Shown here: positions 9,229-17,185 of the stretch, piece after piece
How positions within the stretch are numbered: position 1 is the stretch's first letter
Layout of the letters: each line of letters starts with the position of its first letter
Assembly: GCA_016745075.1 (NCBI GenBank)
Contig: JADGDD010000003.1
Location: 365,906-429,905, forward strand
Direction: 5' to 3'
DNA: 64,000 bases
From: Planctomycetota bacterium
GTDB lineage: Bacteria; Planctomycetota; UBA11346
The notes under the pieces: generated by a model
The model's input: the letters and a program-made list of their open reading frames with translations, nothing else
Told to the model about the DNA's origin: nothing
Database searches by the model: none
Translations under genes and position numbers: made by a program

Positions 9229-10053
9229 CTATTCTTGTTCAAGTTGTTGTGTATAAATACGCCCATACCAATCATGATGATTGTTGCGATGTGGTAAGTT
9301 AAAAAGTATGAGGTTGTTTTCGTTTCGGGTGGGTATAGGCATGCCGCGGGCATCCCAGCCGCCAGAAGGAACCCAACTTTGTTTGTCTACGGTATTGCAG
9401 AGGGCGAGCGGTGTTGCGTTTTCGGCAGCGCGGCTCATGTAATGGGCGGGGATGATGGTGGGTTTCACGCCTTCATCTACGTCGGGGCCTGCCATGTGGG
9501 CAATGCTGAGGAAAGCGTCTGCACCAGCACGGAGTTGGTCTGCCCAAACGGTGGGGAAACGGAGGTCAAAACAGATGCTGATACCGCAGCGCCAGCCGTT
9601 TATGGTGGTTATGAGTGGTTTTGTACCTGCGACAAAGTGATTGGTATCTAGCGGAGTGAGGCACCGTTTGTGGTAGCGTTGCGGCGTGCTGGCTCCGCAG
9701 ATGAAAGCATCGTTGCTGATGGTTTGTTGTCCGTTGGTAGTGCTTCGCACAGAGGCAGTGCCGAGTATCAGGTGGATACCTGCTTGCTCTGCACGAATGT
9801 GGAGCAGGTCTTCCTCATCGGCGTAATGACACCAGTTTATGTCAGAAAGGTCGTCCCTTACTGCACTTGGGTAGCCACAGAGGGCGCATTCTGGGGTAAG
9901 CAAAACCTTTGCTTTAGCTGCTGCTGCGTTGTGGATAGCTTGTTCAATGGTGGCTCTATTGGCTTGCACATTGGCACTGGGAGTCATCTGCACACAGGCA
10001 ACATGCAGGCTTTTTGTGGCTTCAGCGCTGGGGGCGGTACTGGGAATGGACAT
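9229..10053 (-). CDS. Carbon-nitrogen hydrolase (nitrilase superfamily)
   Basis: About 274 residues. It has the complete Glu-Lys-Cys triad of the family: E55 in LLTPECALCGYP, K129 in RYHKRCLTP, and C161 in CGISICFDLRFP (numbered from the ATG at 10053). The enzyme hydrolyses an amide or nitrile; the substrate cannot be assigned from sequence. The frame extends six codons further to a TTG at 10071, but the ATG at 10053 gives the usual family N-terminus. Neither has a strong ribosome-binding site. It is a single cytoplasmic enzyme gene divergent from purB, with only about 50 bp between the starts, so the promoters must overlap. Base composition is GC-richer than in most neighbours. Confidence 0.85.
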   Translation of the reverse strand: MSIPSTAPSAEATKSLHVACVQMTPSANVQANRATIEQAIHNAAAAKAKVLLTPECALCGYPSAVRDDLSDINWCHYADEEDLLHIRAEQAGIHLILGTASVRSTTNGQQTISNDAFICGASTPQRYHKRCLTPLDTNHFVAGTKPLITTINGWRCGISICFDLRFPTVWADQLRAGADAFLSIAHMAGPDVDEGVKPTIIPAHYMSRAAENATPLALCNTVDKQSWVPSGGWDARGMPIPTRNENNLILFNLPHRNNHHDWYGRIYTQQLEQE

Positions 10054-10103
10054 TCTTGATATGGTCAGCAATATGTGCGCCCGCGCAATAGGAGATGCCC
10101 ATT

Positions 10104-11537
10104 ATGAGCCACGATCGCTACCAAAGCCCACTAACCAGCCGCTACGCTTCTGCCGAAATGGCATGGAACTTTTCTGATGATAAGAAGTTTCAAACATGGC
10201 GAAAACTGTGGATAGCCCTTGCTAAATCCGAGCAAACATTGGGTTTAGAGATTACCAACGAACAAATTGAGCAGATGGAAGCCAATGTTGAAAATATCGA
10301 TTATGAGCTTGCCGCAGTAGAAGAGAAAAAACGCCGTCACGATGTTATGGCACATGTTCATACTTTTGGCGAGTGTTGTCCAGATGCTGCACCTATTATT
10401 CATCTTGGTGCTACCTCATGTTTTGTTGGTGATAATACAGACCTCGTTGTTTTGCGTGATGGTCTAGATATTTTACTACCCAAATTAGCGACTGTTATAG
10501 ACCGCTTTGCTGCTTTTGCTCGTGAGCATGCCAGCCTACCAACTCTTGGCTTTACCCATTATCAACCAGCGCAGCTAACCACTGTTGGCAAACGCGCCTG
10601 CCTCTGGTTACAAGAATTAGTGATGGATTTGCGCAATATTGAACGTTGTCGCAAAGACTTGCGTTTCCGTGGGGTAAAAGGCACCACTGGCACCCAAGCA
10701 AGCTTCCTGACCTTGTTTGACGGTGATCACGATAAAGTGGAAGAACTAGACCGCCTTGTTACTGCTGCTGCTGGTTTTGATAGCGCTTACATTGTTACTG
10801 GTCAAACTTATAGCCGTAAAGTTGATGTTGATATTCTGTCTGCTCTTGGCAGCTTCGGTGCAACCGCTCATAAGATCGCAACAGATATTCGTCTGCTTGC
10901 CAACCTTAAAGAAATTGAAGAACCATTTGGCAAAGATCAAATTGGTTCATCGGCTATGGCCTACAAGCGTAACCCAATGCGCAGCGAGCGCTGTTGTAGC
11001 CTTGCTCGTCATTTAATGGTCCTTGTTGGTGACGCACAGCACACTGCTGCTGTTCAATGGATGGAACGTACCCTAGATGATAGCGCCAACCGCCGTATTA
11101 GTCTTGCCGAAGCATTCCTGACTGCTGACATTGTGTTGTCTATTTTACAAAACGTTAGTGAAGGTTTGGTGGTTTATCCAAAAGTGATCGAACGTCGTAT
11201 CAATTCCGAATTACCATTTATGGCAACTGAAAACGTGATTATGGCAATGGTACAAGCTGGTGGTGATCGCCAAGAATGCCATGAAGAAATTCGTGTCTTA
11301 TCACATGAAGCGGCAGCCGTGGTGAAACAAGAAGGCGGTGATAACGATTTGATCCAACGCATTCGTAATACCGCGTATTTTGCACCAATTCATGATCAAC
11401 TTGATGCATTGCTTGACCCATCCACCTTCACTGGCCGCGCTCCAGAACAAGTTGCTCGCTTCCTTGCAGAAGAAGTTGATGTCTGTCTTGCTCCATACGC
11501 AGGTGGTTTGGATGGTAGCAGCGAACTCAGTGTGTAG
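10104..11537 (+). CDS. purB: Adenylosuccinate lyase
   Basis: 477 residues. It catalyses two beta-eliminations that release fumarate, in IMP synthesis (SAICAR to AICAR) and in adenylosuccinate to AMP. The fumarase/aspartase signature [15 protein letters not shown] is present, with [14 protein letters not shown] and [19 protein letters not shown] as the other active-site segments. Length, spacing and these motifs resemble the eukaryotic-type ADSL more than the short Bacillus-type or the E. coli-type enzyme. Two ATGs compete. The one at 10095 lies directly against the AGGAG at 10090-10094, while the one at 10104 is 9 nt away, so 10104 is the better start. No other purine genes are adjacent. A strong terminator follows. 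Confidence 0.95.
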   Translation: MSHDRYQSPLTSRYASAEMAWNFSDDKKFQTWRKLWIALAKSEQTLGLEITNEQIEQMEANVENIDYELAAVEEKKRRHDVMAHVHTFGECCPDAAPIIHLGATSCFVGDNTDLVVLRDGLDILLPKLATVIDRFAAFAREHASLPTLGFTHYQPAQLTTVGKRACLWLQELVMDLRNIERCRKDLRFRGVKGTTGTQASFLTLFDGDHDKVEELDRLVTAAAGFDSAYIVTGQTYSRKVDVDILSALGSFGATAHKIATDIRLLANLKEIEEPFGKDQIGSSAMAYKRNPMRSERCCSLARHLMVLVGDAQHTAAVQWMERTLDDSANRRISLAEAFLTADIVLSILQNVSEGLVVYPKVIERRINSELPFMATENVIMAMVQAGGDRQECHEEIRVLSHEAAAVVKQEGGDNDLIQRIRNTAYFAPIHDQLDALLDPSTFTGRAPEQVARFLAEEVDVCLAPYAGGLDGSSELSV

Positions 11538-11561
11538 CAACGCTGTTTGTATTGAATACAC

Positions 11562-11597
11562 AACAGGCCAATGTTTTATGCATTGGCCTGTTTTATT
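11562..11597 (+). terminator. Intrinsic terminator of purB
   Basis: A perfect 12-bp stem, AACAGGCCAATG (11562-11573) with CATTGGCCTGTT (11581-11592), a 7-nt loop and TTATT after it. It is 25 bp after the purB stop and can also serve the convergent GH4 gene. Confidence 0.9.
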
Positions 11598-11608
11598 GGT
11601 TTCTTGTG

Positions 11609-12889
11609 TTATGAAAAGAGCAGGCCGTTGGCATCTAGCATTTCATCGACGAGTGGTTTAATAATATCAAAGTCGCCACAGAGTGGATTGTTTAATAGGG
11701 CGTGGTAACAGAGATTTTTACTTTTTTGTACAGCAGCTTCAACGGTGAGCGTTTCATATGCTTTAACTGATTGTACAAGGCCGCGATAGGCCAGTGGTAT
11801 TTCATCCTGTTGGTAGACTGGTGTTGCCCCATTTTTCCCTATAGAACAGAGTACCTCAACAACGGCATTGTCATCAATGTCTTTTACCGCACCATTGTTT
11901 TGAACGCTGCAAATAAGTTTTTCTCCACTATCATTGTAAATGCTTTCAAGAGTAGTGAAGGTCACATTTGAATAGCCGCCACCACCACGTTTTTTAAGTG
12001 AATGTGGTTTTTCACATACATTAGGATCAGCAACTTCGGAGAAAAGTTCTCGTTGGTTGTGCATGACTTGACGTGAGCGTGGCATGTCTACGTCTCTCGC
12101 CTTTTCATAAGATGCGTTTTTATGAAAAAAGTAATCAAGGTAAGAAATAGGAAAGGCATTCAGGCTTTTGATTAAAGGTCGCATAGCATCACGATCTTTA
12201 AAAAGGTCTTTGTCATCAACAAGTCGTTCGATTATTTTTGTGGTAACATCCTTTCCTTCTGATGTAATGCGATGAATAAATCCGAGATGATTGAGGCCAA
12301 TTGATGAAATTTCCATATCAGGATAATCTTTTCCATAGGCGTTGATCAATTCCATGCTGTTGAGTGGGATTCCAGAACACAGACCAATGACTTTTGCTTT
12401 TGTATGTCGGATGATTGCTTCTGTAATAATGCCAGACGGGTTTGTGTAATTTAACATCCATGCATGTGGAGCCACACGTTCAACAGCGCGAGCAATGTTG
12501 AGCATTTCAGGAATGGTTCGTAATGCTTTGCACATGCCACCAGGGCCAGTGGTTTCTTGGCCAACAATGCCATATTTTAAAGGAATAGTTTCATCTAGAT
12601 AACGCCCCTGTAATCCACCAACACGAATTTGACAAATAACAAAATCAGTTCCTGTTAAAGCGTCATCCAATTCAGTGTATTGTTCAATAGCAATATCTCG
12701 TCCAGACTCTGCAACCATGCGTTTGGCCAGATTGACCATAGCGTTTAAACGTTCTGGATGGATGTCCTGCATGGTAATGCGACCAACAGGTAAGCGTTGT
12801 GGATCATAGCTAATAATTCCTTCAATTAATTCTGGCGTATAATTGCTGCCGCCGCCAATGAGGGCTATGGAGATTGTACTGCTGCTCAT
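11609..12889 (-). CDS. Family 4 glycosidase (6-phospho-beta-glucosidase-like, NAD- and Mn-dependent)
   Basis: 426 residues. GH4 enzymes cleave phosphorylated or free glycosides by an NAD-dependent oxidation-elimination mechanism. The nucleotide-binding start is SIALIGGGSNYTPELI. The metal ligands fit C171 (GLCSG) and H201 (GLNHLGF), the same spacing as in characterised 6-phospho-beta-glucosidases. NYTNPSGI (about 147-154) is the substrate segment. The length is normal for the family. It is the second gene of an operon with a BadF-type kinase upstream (gap 96 bp), a logical pair if the kinase phosphorylates a sugar or glycoside. The divergent AraC gene is the likely regulator. Substrate preference (gluco or galacto, alpha or beta) cannot be settled by eye. 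Confidence 0.9.
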   Translation of the reverse strand: MSSSTISIALIGGGSNYTPELIEGIISYDPQRLPVGRITMQDIHPERLNAMVNLAKRMVAESGRDIAIEQYTELDDALTGTDFVICQIRVGGLQGRYLDETIPLKYGIVGQETTGPGGMCKALRTIPEMLNIARAVERVAPHAWMLNYTNPSGIITEAIIRHTKAKVIGLCSGIPLNSMELINAYGKDYPDMEISSIGLNHLGFIHRITSEGKDVTTKIIERLVDDKDLFKDRDAMRPLIKSLNAFPISYLDYFFHKNASYEKARDVDMPRSRQVMHNQRELFSEVADPNVCEKPHSLKKRGGGGYSNVTFTTLESIYNDSGEKLICSVQNNGAVKDIDDNAVVEVLCSIGKNGATPVYQQDEIPLAYRGLVQSVKAYETLTVEAAVQKSKNLCYHALLNNPLCGDFDIIKPLVDEMLDANGLLFS

Positions 12890-12985
12890 GAGAAGATTCC
12901 TTGAGTAGTGGTGAATGTGTGTTGTCTGGTTTGATGAATGACATGAGTAGAACCATGTTTTTCCAGTGACGGAGCATTATGGATT

Positions 12986-13927
12986 TTAACCTTTTTCTAG
13001 GCATGCTTGATAAATGGGAAGGGGGTTGTGGTGCGCAAAAGATGCAGCCAAAATACATGCACCAATTTGTGGTGAACAGATTGGTGTGTTTATGGTAAGG
13101 TCTGTGAGGTGGTCATGGAGATGTTCGTGGAGATATTCCATAAATGTAGTGCTGTAGCCTTTGAAGACGCCACCACCAAGTGTGAGCATATGTGGTCCTG
13201 TGCCCATGCGAACTGCCATAGCATAGGCAGTCAGACAATATTCTCGAACTTGTCGCTGAACAAGAATATCTGCGGCGGCATCCTTTTGTTGCCAAGCATC
13301 CATTATTAAAGGAACAGTACTGACTATTTTTTTGTTTGAAAGAGTGCCACGGTAACATGCTTCTGCATATTCTTGTTCTGTGCATGCGTAGTGCTGAAGA
13401 GCAGCATCGACTAAAGGTGTACGTTGATGTCGACCTTCTATCATACGAGCAACAAGCCGTTGTAAGTCATAACGTATATCGGCGATTTGACCAACGCCGA
13501 GGCAGTCATAAATAACTTCGTTGCCAATACTTGTACGCCACGCGGTTGTTGAGCCAGAACCATGTTGAATAATCATTGAGCGTGGCTCCATGCTGGCTCC
13601 AGCAAGAGCAATAATACCATCATTTACTAAGCGTATTTTATGAGGTGCTATAGTGAGCGCCTGAGATACGGCCTGTAGTTGTACTGGTAATTCATCAACA
13701 AAATCAATGCCATTTAAGCCAAGGCATGCCGCTTGTATTTGATCTGGGGTGACTCCAGCTTGGCGATATATTTCTTCTGCAAATGTTTTAAGGAAAGTGC
13801 GGGTCTCTTTATCTGGACTACCAACAAAAAAACAGGCACCAGCTGTATGGCGAGCATGTATTGTGCCCGTCTCGTCTATGAGTATTCCAGCGGTCTTACT
13901 GCCTCCTCCATCTATTCCTATAAGCAT
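12986..13927 (-). CDS. BadF/BadG/BcrA/BcrD-family ATPase, N-acetylglucosamine-kinase-like
   Basis: 313 residues of the ASKHA (sugar kinase/hsp70/actin) fold. The phosphate-1 loop is GIDGGGSKTAGIL (residues 4-16). A catalytic-type Asp lies in VNDG (D103), phosphate-2 is QHGSGSTTAW (121-130), and the adenosine loop is LTLGGGVFKG (about 255-264). This pattern matches the GlcNAc/glucosamine kinase-like branch. It likely phosphorylates a sugar in the cytoplasm, upstream of the GH4 enzyme in the same operon. The ATG at 13927 has AGGGG about 7 nt upstream on its strand. Divergent from an AraC-type regulator with overlapping control DNA. Confidence 0.85.
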   Translation of the reverse strand: MLIGIDGGGSKTAGILIDETGTIHARHTAGACFFVGSPDKETRTFLKTFAEEIYRQAGVTPDQIQAACLGLNGIDFVDELPVQLQAVSQALTIAPHKIRLVNDGIIALAGASMEPRSMIIQHGSGSTTAWRTSIGNEVIYDCLGVGQIADIRYDLQRLVARMIEGRHQRTPLVDAALQHYACTEQEYAEACYRGTLSNKKIVSTVPLIMDAWQQKDAAADILVQRQVREYCLTAYAMAVRMGTGPHMLTLGGGVFKGYSTTFMEYLHEHLHDHLTDLTINTPICSPQIGACILAASFAHHNPLPIYQACLEKG

Positions 13928-13953
13928 AGTGTGTTCCCCTGGAGATGCATTAT

Positions 13954-14823
13954 ATGCTCTCTAATCTTGGTATACTTGCATATATTGATCAATTTATATC
14001 ATTTTATGTCATGAGAGAGATGCAGCAGCCTATTGGAAACCCTCGTAGTATTGGTACCGTTGGTTTAGCGCAGGGTGTTGGTTTAATGCAAGGGCTCCAT
14101 CTACACGATGAAATTGAATGTAATTTTGTCTGTTCGGGTACGGCTCGCTACCTTGTGGCGGGGCATACTTATGAGATTAAAAAGGGTGCTATGATATGGT
14201 TGTTTCCTGAGCAAGAGCATACTTTATTAGATTTTTCTACGGATTTTAGCATGTGGGTGCTCTTGTTTCGTAAAACTGTTTTTGAGAAGCTTCAACTTTC
14301 TGATAATAACCGTCATCAATTGCAAGCATCGCATCATGATGGTCAATATTGTAAATATCTCAATAGTCAGGCATCACACCTCTTATCAAAAGATTTGGAA
14401 GAAGTTGCAACGTTAAGTGAAGATGACCTTGATATGAATAAGGTGACCATGCCGTATCTCCTGCTGCGTAGCTGGGATCTTTTTCAGGAAGCTGAATATA
14501 TACCAAATAATAACCTAGTACATCCGTCTATAGAAAAGACAGCACGCATATTACAAGACAGAGATTATGATTTACCTGAACTGGCTGCGCAGGTTGGTTT
14601 TTCTCCGAGTCATCTCAGCCGATTATTTAAACAGCAAACAGGAATTAGTTTTTCTCATTTTCGGAATCAACGTCGTCTTGAACGGTTTTTCTGCCTATAT
14701 GGATCAGGGCAATCTGTGACAGCGCTGCAAGCATGTTTAGAGGCAGGTTTTGGCAGTTATGCGCAATTTAATCGTGTGTGTAAACAAATAACGGGAGGTT
14801 GTTTACGTGACACCAACAGATAA
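13954..14823 (+). CDS. AraC-family transcriptional regulator
   Basis: Up to 290 residues. The N-terminal half is a cupin-type sensor (HLHDEIECNFVCSG, then MIWLFPEQEHTLLDF). The C-terminal half is the double helix-turn-helix of AraC proteins (DLPELAAQVGFSPSHLSRLFKQQTG and the second HTH near the end). Start choice is uncertain. ATG 13954 has GGAG 9 nt upstream, but its first 20 or so residues look unlike the family and run through AT-rich DNA holding an ATTGATCAAT palindrome. ATG 14011 or 14020 would leave that DNA as promoter. It is divergent from the kinase/GH4 operon, so a role as its sugar-responsive regulator is the simplest inference. A terminator follows. Confidence 0.88.
   Translation: MLSNLGILAYIDQFISFYVMREMQQPIGNPRSIGTVGLAQGVGLMQGLHLHDEIECNFVCSGTARYLVAGHTYEIKKGAMIWLFPEQEHTLLDFSTDFSMWVLLFRKTVFEKLQLSDNNRHQLQASHHDGQYCKYLNSQASHLLSKDLEEVATLSEDDLDMNKVTMPYLLLRSWDLFQEAEYIPNNNLVHPSIEKTARILQDRDYDLPELAAQVGFSPSHLSRLFKQQTGISFSHFRNQRRLERFFCLYGSGQSVTALQACLEAGFGSYAQFNRVCKQITGGCLRDTNR
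13984..13993. promoter_or_regulatory. Palindrome ATTGATCAAT, candidate operator in the divergent control region
   Basis: A perfect 10-bp palindrome in an AT-rich stretch (TATATTGATCAATTTATAT) between, or just inside the start of, the divergent AraC and BadF-kinase genes. It would be a natural regulator site if the AraC gene starts at 14011 or 14020. No binding evidence; seen only as sequence symmetry. Confidence 0.3.
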
Positions 14824-14858
14824 TATGTGCCTAAGATATTAGGCTGAGTGTTGTAAAC

Positions 14859-14885
14859 AAAACGGTGGGGGTCTGACCGTTTTTT
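14859..14885 (+). terminator. Intrinsic terminator of the AraC gene
   Basis: Stem AAAACGGT (14859-14866) with ACCGTTTT (14876-14883), loop 9 nt, running into further T residues. It lies 36 bp after the AraC stop. Confidence 0.8.
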
Positions 14886-14956
14886 GTATCTTGTTGGGCG
14901 CATTCTCGTATCATATTGTTCTTGGTATGACTAGTGCCAAGAACTATTGTAGAAGC

Positions 14957-16228
14957 ATGTATAGAGCCCTCTTCCTTTCCTTATTACTCATGTCGGCATT
15001 CGCAGCGGAGACGCTTTCATCTAGCGCTGCCAAGAAAATCGTCAAACAATATGTTGCCTCTGATAATCCAGTTGCATTTCTTACTGATCTTGTTGGCAAG
15101 GACTTGCTCAAAAAACCCCGTGATGCTGAACGCCTCGTGCCCGTTATTCTTAAGGCGCTTGCTCAACCGCTTAAGCCGACTTCACAGGATCTCACCAAAA
15201 ACCTGGATGAGAAGCGAAAGAAAGTGCAAGGGATGATGGGCATTAAATCCGCACCAGTTGCCATGGTGGAAACAACAGTTGGCCCCATGCGTGCAATTTG
15301 TACGGGAAAGCCTTCCGCCCGCGCTCCGCTCTTGGTGTACCTGCATGGTGGTGGTCATGGTGGAACAAAACATCCTGGCCATCTTGATAATGAAATGGCA
15401 TGGGGGTGGGGTTTTCACCGAAGCCGAATGATTACCTCAACTTCTGCTGCTTGTATCCCGCGCTGCATTAGTGATACCGCTCTTAATGCTTGGATACTAG
15501 ATACGGATATTGAGGCGTTGAGCCAAACACTTGATGCGTATCTTCGCTCATTTCCAGTTGACGGAAACCGTATTTATTTGATGGGTACTTCGATGGGCGG
15601 CTATGGCGTTTGGAAAGCAGGCGCGATTGAGGCGGATCGCTTTGCCGCTATAGCAAGTCTTGCTGCTGGCTGCGCTGAGAAAAAAAAGACGGCGCTCGAA
15701 AATCTTGCCTCAACCTCATTTGGTGTATTTATTGGCAGTAAGGACCGCAAACGTTTAAAGGAAGCGGAACGGGGGAAAGCCGTACTTGAATCGTTAGGTA
15801 TTACACCCCAGTGGACGGTTTATGAAGGAAGCGGGCATGCCCTACCTGATACCGCTTATGGCGATGTCGATGCATTTTTTCGCACACATAAGCGAGACCC
15901 TTATCCAGCGCAATTACGTTGGCATCCACAAGTCAGCTGGAAAAAACGTTTCTATCATCTTCGTATTGATAAGCCGCAAGCTGGTATGTCTGTGAACTGT
16001 GATTGTTCCGCAAATGCCATTAACATTACTAGTGACAAAGTGAATGCTCTTAGCATTTACCTTAACGATACCCTCGTCAATGTGGATGAGATCGTTACTG
16101 TAACGTGGAACGGAACTGATGTGTATAAGGATATACCAGGGCGACATCTTGGCGTTTTACTTGAAAGTCTTCAGGAGCGTTCCGATGCAAGTCAATACTA
16201 TACGGCCCGTATTGACTTGAAGAACTAG
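14957..16228 (+). CDS. Secreted alpha/beta hydrolase (esterase/dienelactone-hydrolase-like)
   Basis: 423 residues from the ATG at 14957. A signal peptide is clear (MYRALFLSLLLMSAFAAE). The frame extends upstream to 14891 but that part has no signal-peptide logic. The fold markers are the oxyanion loop LLVYLHGGGHGG, the nucleophile elbow GTSMGGYG (Ser), an Asp in IGSKDRK and a His in YEGSGHALP, so a full Ser-Asp-His triad is visible. After the hydrolase domain there is a beta-rich tail of about 100 residues (LRIDKPQAGMSVNC to the end) of unknown role. Such 'phospholipase/carboxylesterase' proteins in PVC bacteria often de-esterify polysaccharides or lipids; the substrate is not assignable. Monocistronic. 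Confidence 0.85.
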   Translation: MYRALFLSLLLMSAFAAETLSSSAAKKIVKQYVASDNPVAFLTDLVGKDLLKKPRDAERLVPVILKALAQPLKPTSQDLTKNLDEKRKKVQGMMGIKSAPVAMVETTVGPMRAICTGKPSARAPLLVYLHGGGHGGTKHPGHLDNEMAWGWGFHRSRMITSTSAACIPRCISDTALNAWILDTDIEALSQTLDAYLRSFPVDGNRIYLMGTSMGGYGVWKAGAIEADRFAAIASLAAGCAEKKKTALENLASTSFGVFIGSKDRKRLKEAERGKAVLESLGITPQWTVYEGSGHALPDTAYGDVDAFFRTHKRDPYPAQLRWHPQVSWKKRFYHLRIDKPQAGMSVNCDCSANAINITSDKVNALSIYLNDTLVNVDEIVTVTWNGTDVYKDIPGRHLGVLLESLQERSDASQYYTARIDLKN

Positions 16229-16333
16229 CCTATGTCTCAGTTACGATAGTGCTGACGATAGTGGCTTGTACTCAAATCAAATATTTTCCGAAAATGAACC
16301 TGTGCCCTTAAGGCACCCTGGCTCTGTATTTTG

Positions 16334-17185
16334 TTACAGATAAAATGCAGCCAATGATTGCGCTTGAGAAAAATATGAATCACCGAAAGTGTTGAGGTGG
16401 TTTAAAATATGATAGAGTTGGTAGAGTGGTTTACGCTCTGAATAGTGTGGATCAAGTGGATAGGCTTCTGCATAAGCATTATAAAATGCTGGAGCAAAGC
16501 CGCCAAATAATTCAGTCATGGCGAGGTCGGCTTCACGATGGCCGTAATAAGCAGCAGGGTCAATAAATACGGGTGTGGATGGTGTTGCACAGAATACATT
16601 GCCGTTCCAAAGATCGCCGTGTAAAAAAGAATGTTGCGTTCCAGCGGGAAGGAGATTGGTGATAGTGGCAATAATATGTTCAACAGAAGAAATAAGCGAA
16701 CGGTCTGCGTAACCTCGTTCGATGGCGAGGTCTAATTGATAGCGCAGGCGATGTTCAGCAAAAAAATCAGGCCAAGAATGATGAAACGTATTTATTTGCG
16801 GCGTATGGCCAATGAAATTATAATGGTCCCAACCACATCGGTCATTCGTGTTGCGATGGAGTTGGGCAAGCTGTTGTCCTGCTGCTGTCCAGAAATCAGT
16901 AGTGGTTGCCCCCGGAGGCAAGTATTCTAATAGAAGAAAAGCTTCGTCTGTGCCATCAGCTACGGCCAGGACTTGAGGAACCTTTACAGGCATTTTATTC
17001 AGAGCGTATGCCTCGCATTGAAATGCTCGTGCATCTGTACCACGTTTAATAAAAACCTGTTGGCCATTTTCTAAAGTAGCGTGGAAAGCCTCATTAATGC
17101 AGCCGCCTGAACAGGGTGTTTTCTTGGCAATGGGTGCGCCGCATGTTTGCATACAAGCATCGCGTATTGTAGCAGTTTTAATCAT
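16334..17185 (-). CDS. Fructosamine kinase family protein (FN3K-like)
   Basis: 283 residues. Members phosphorylate sugar or ketosamine adducts on protein amines so that they fall off (deglycation). The aminoglycoside-phosphotransferase-type fold is shown by the ATP lysine in QVFIKRGTDA (K47), the catalytic loop FLHGDLWNGN (H189-N196, D191) and the metal Asp in VFIDPAAYYG (D209). The length is normal. Its start overlaps the stop of the upstream kinase-FGE gene by 8 nt, so they form one operon. Note that a DJ-1 family protein, another family linked to glycation repair, is encoded far downstream at 60.5 kb. Cytoplasmic. Confidence 0.93.
   Translation of the reverse strand: MIKTATIRDACMQTCGAPIAKKTPCSGGCINEAFHATLENGQQVFIKRGTDARAFQCEAYALNKMPVKVPQVLAVADGTDEAFLLLEYLPPGATTTDFWTAAGQQLAQLHRNTNDRCGWDHYNFIGHTPQINTFHHSWPDFFAEHRLRYQLDLAIERGYADRSLISSVEHIIATITNLLPAGTQHSFLHGDLWNGNVFCATPSTPVFIDPAAYYGHREADLAMTELFGGFAPAFYNAYAEAYPLDPHYSERKPLYQLYHILNHLNTFGDSYFSQAQSLAAFYL

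Noticed and set aside
9670..10059. 129-codon plus-strand frame opposite the nitrilase-family gene
   Set aside because: Shadow of a real gene with an intact catalytic triad on the other strand.
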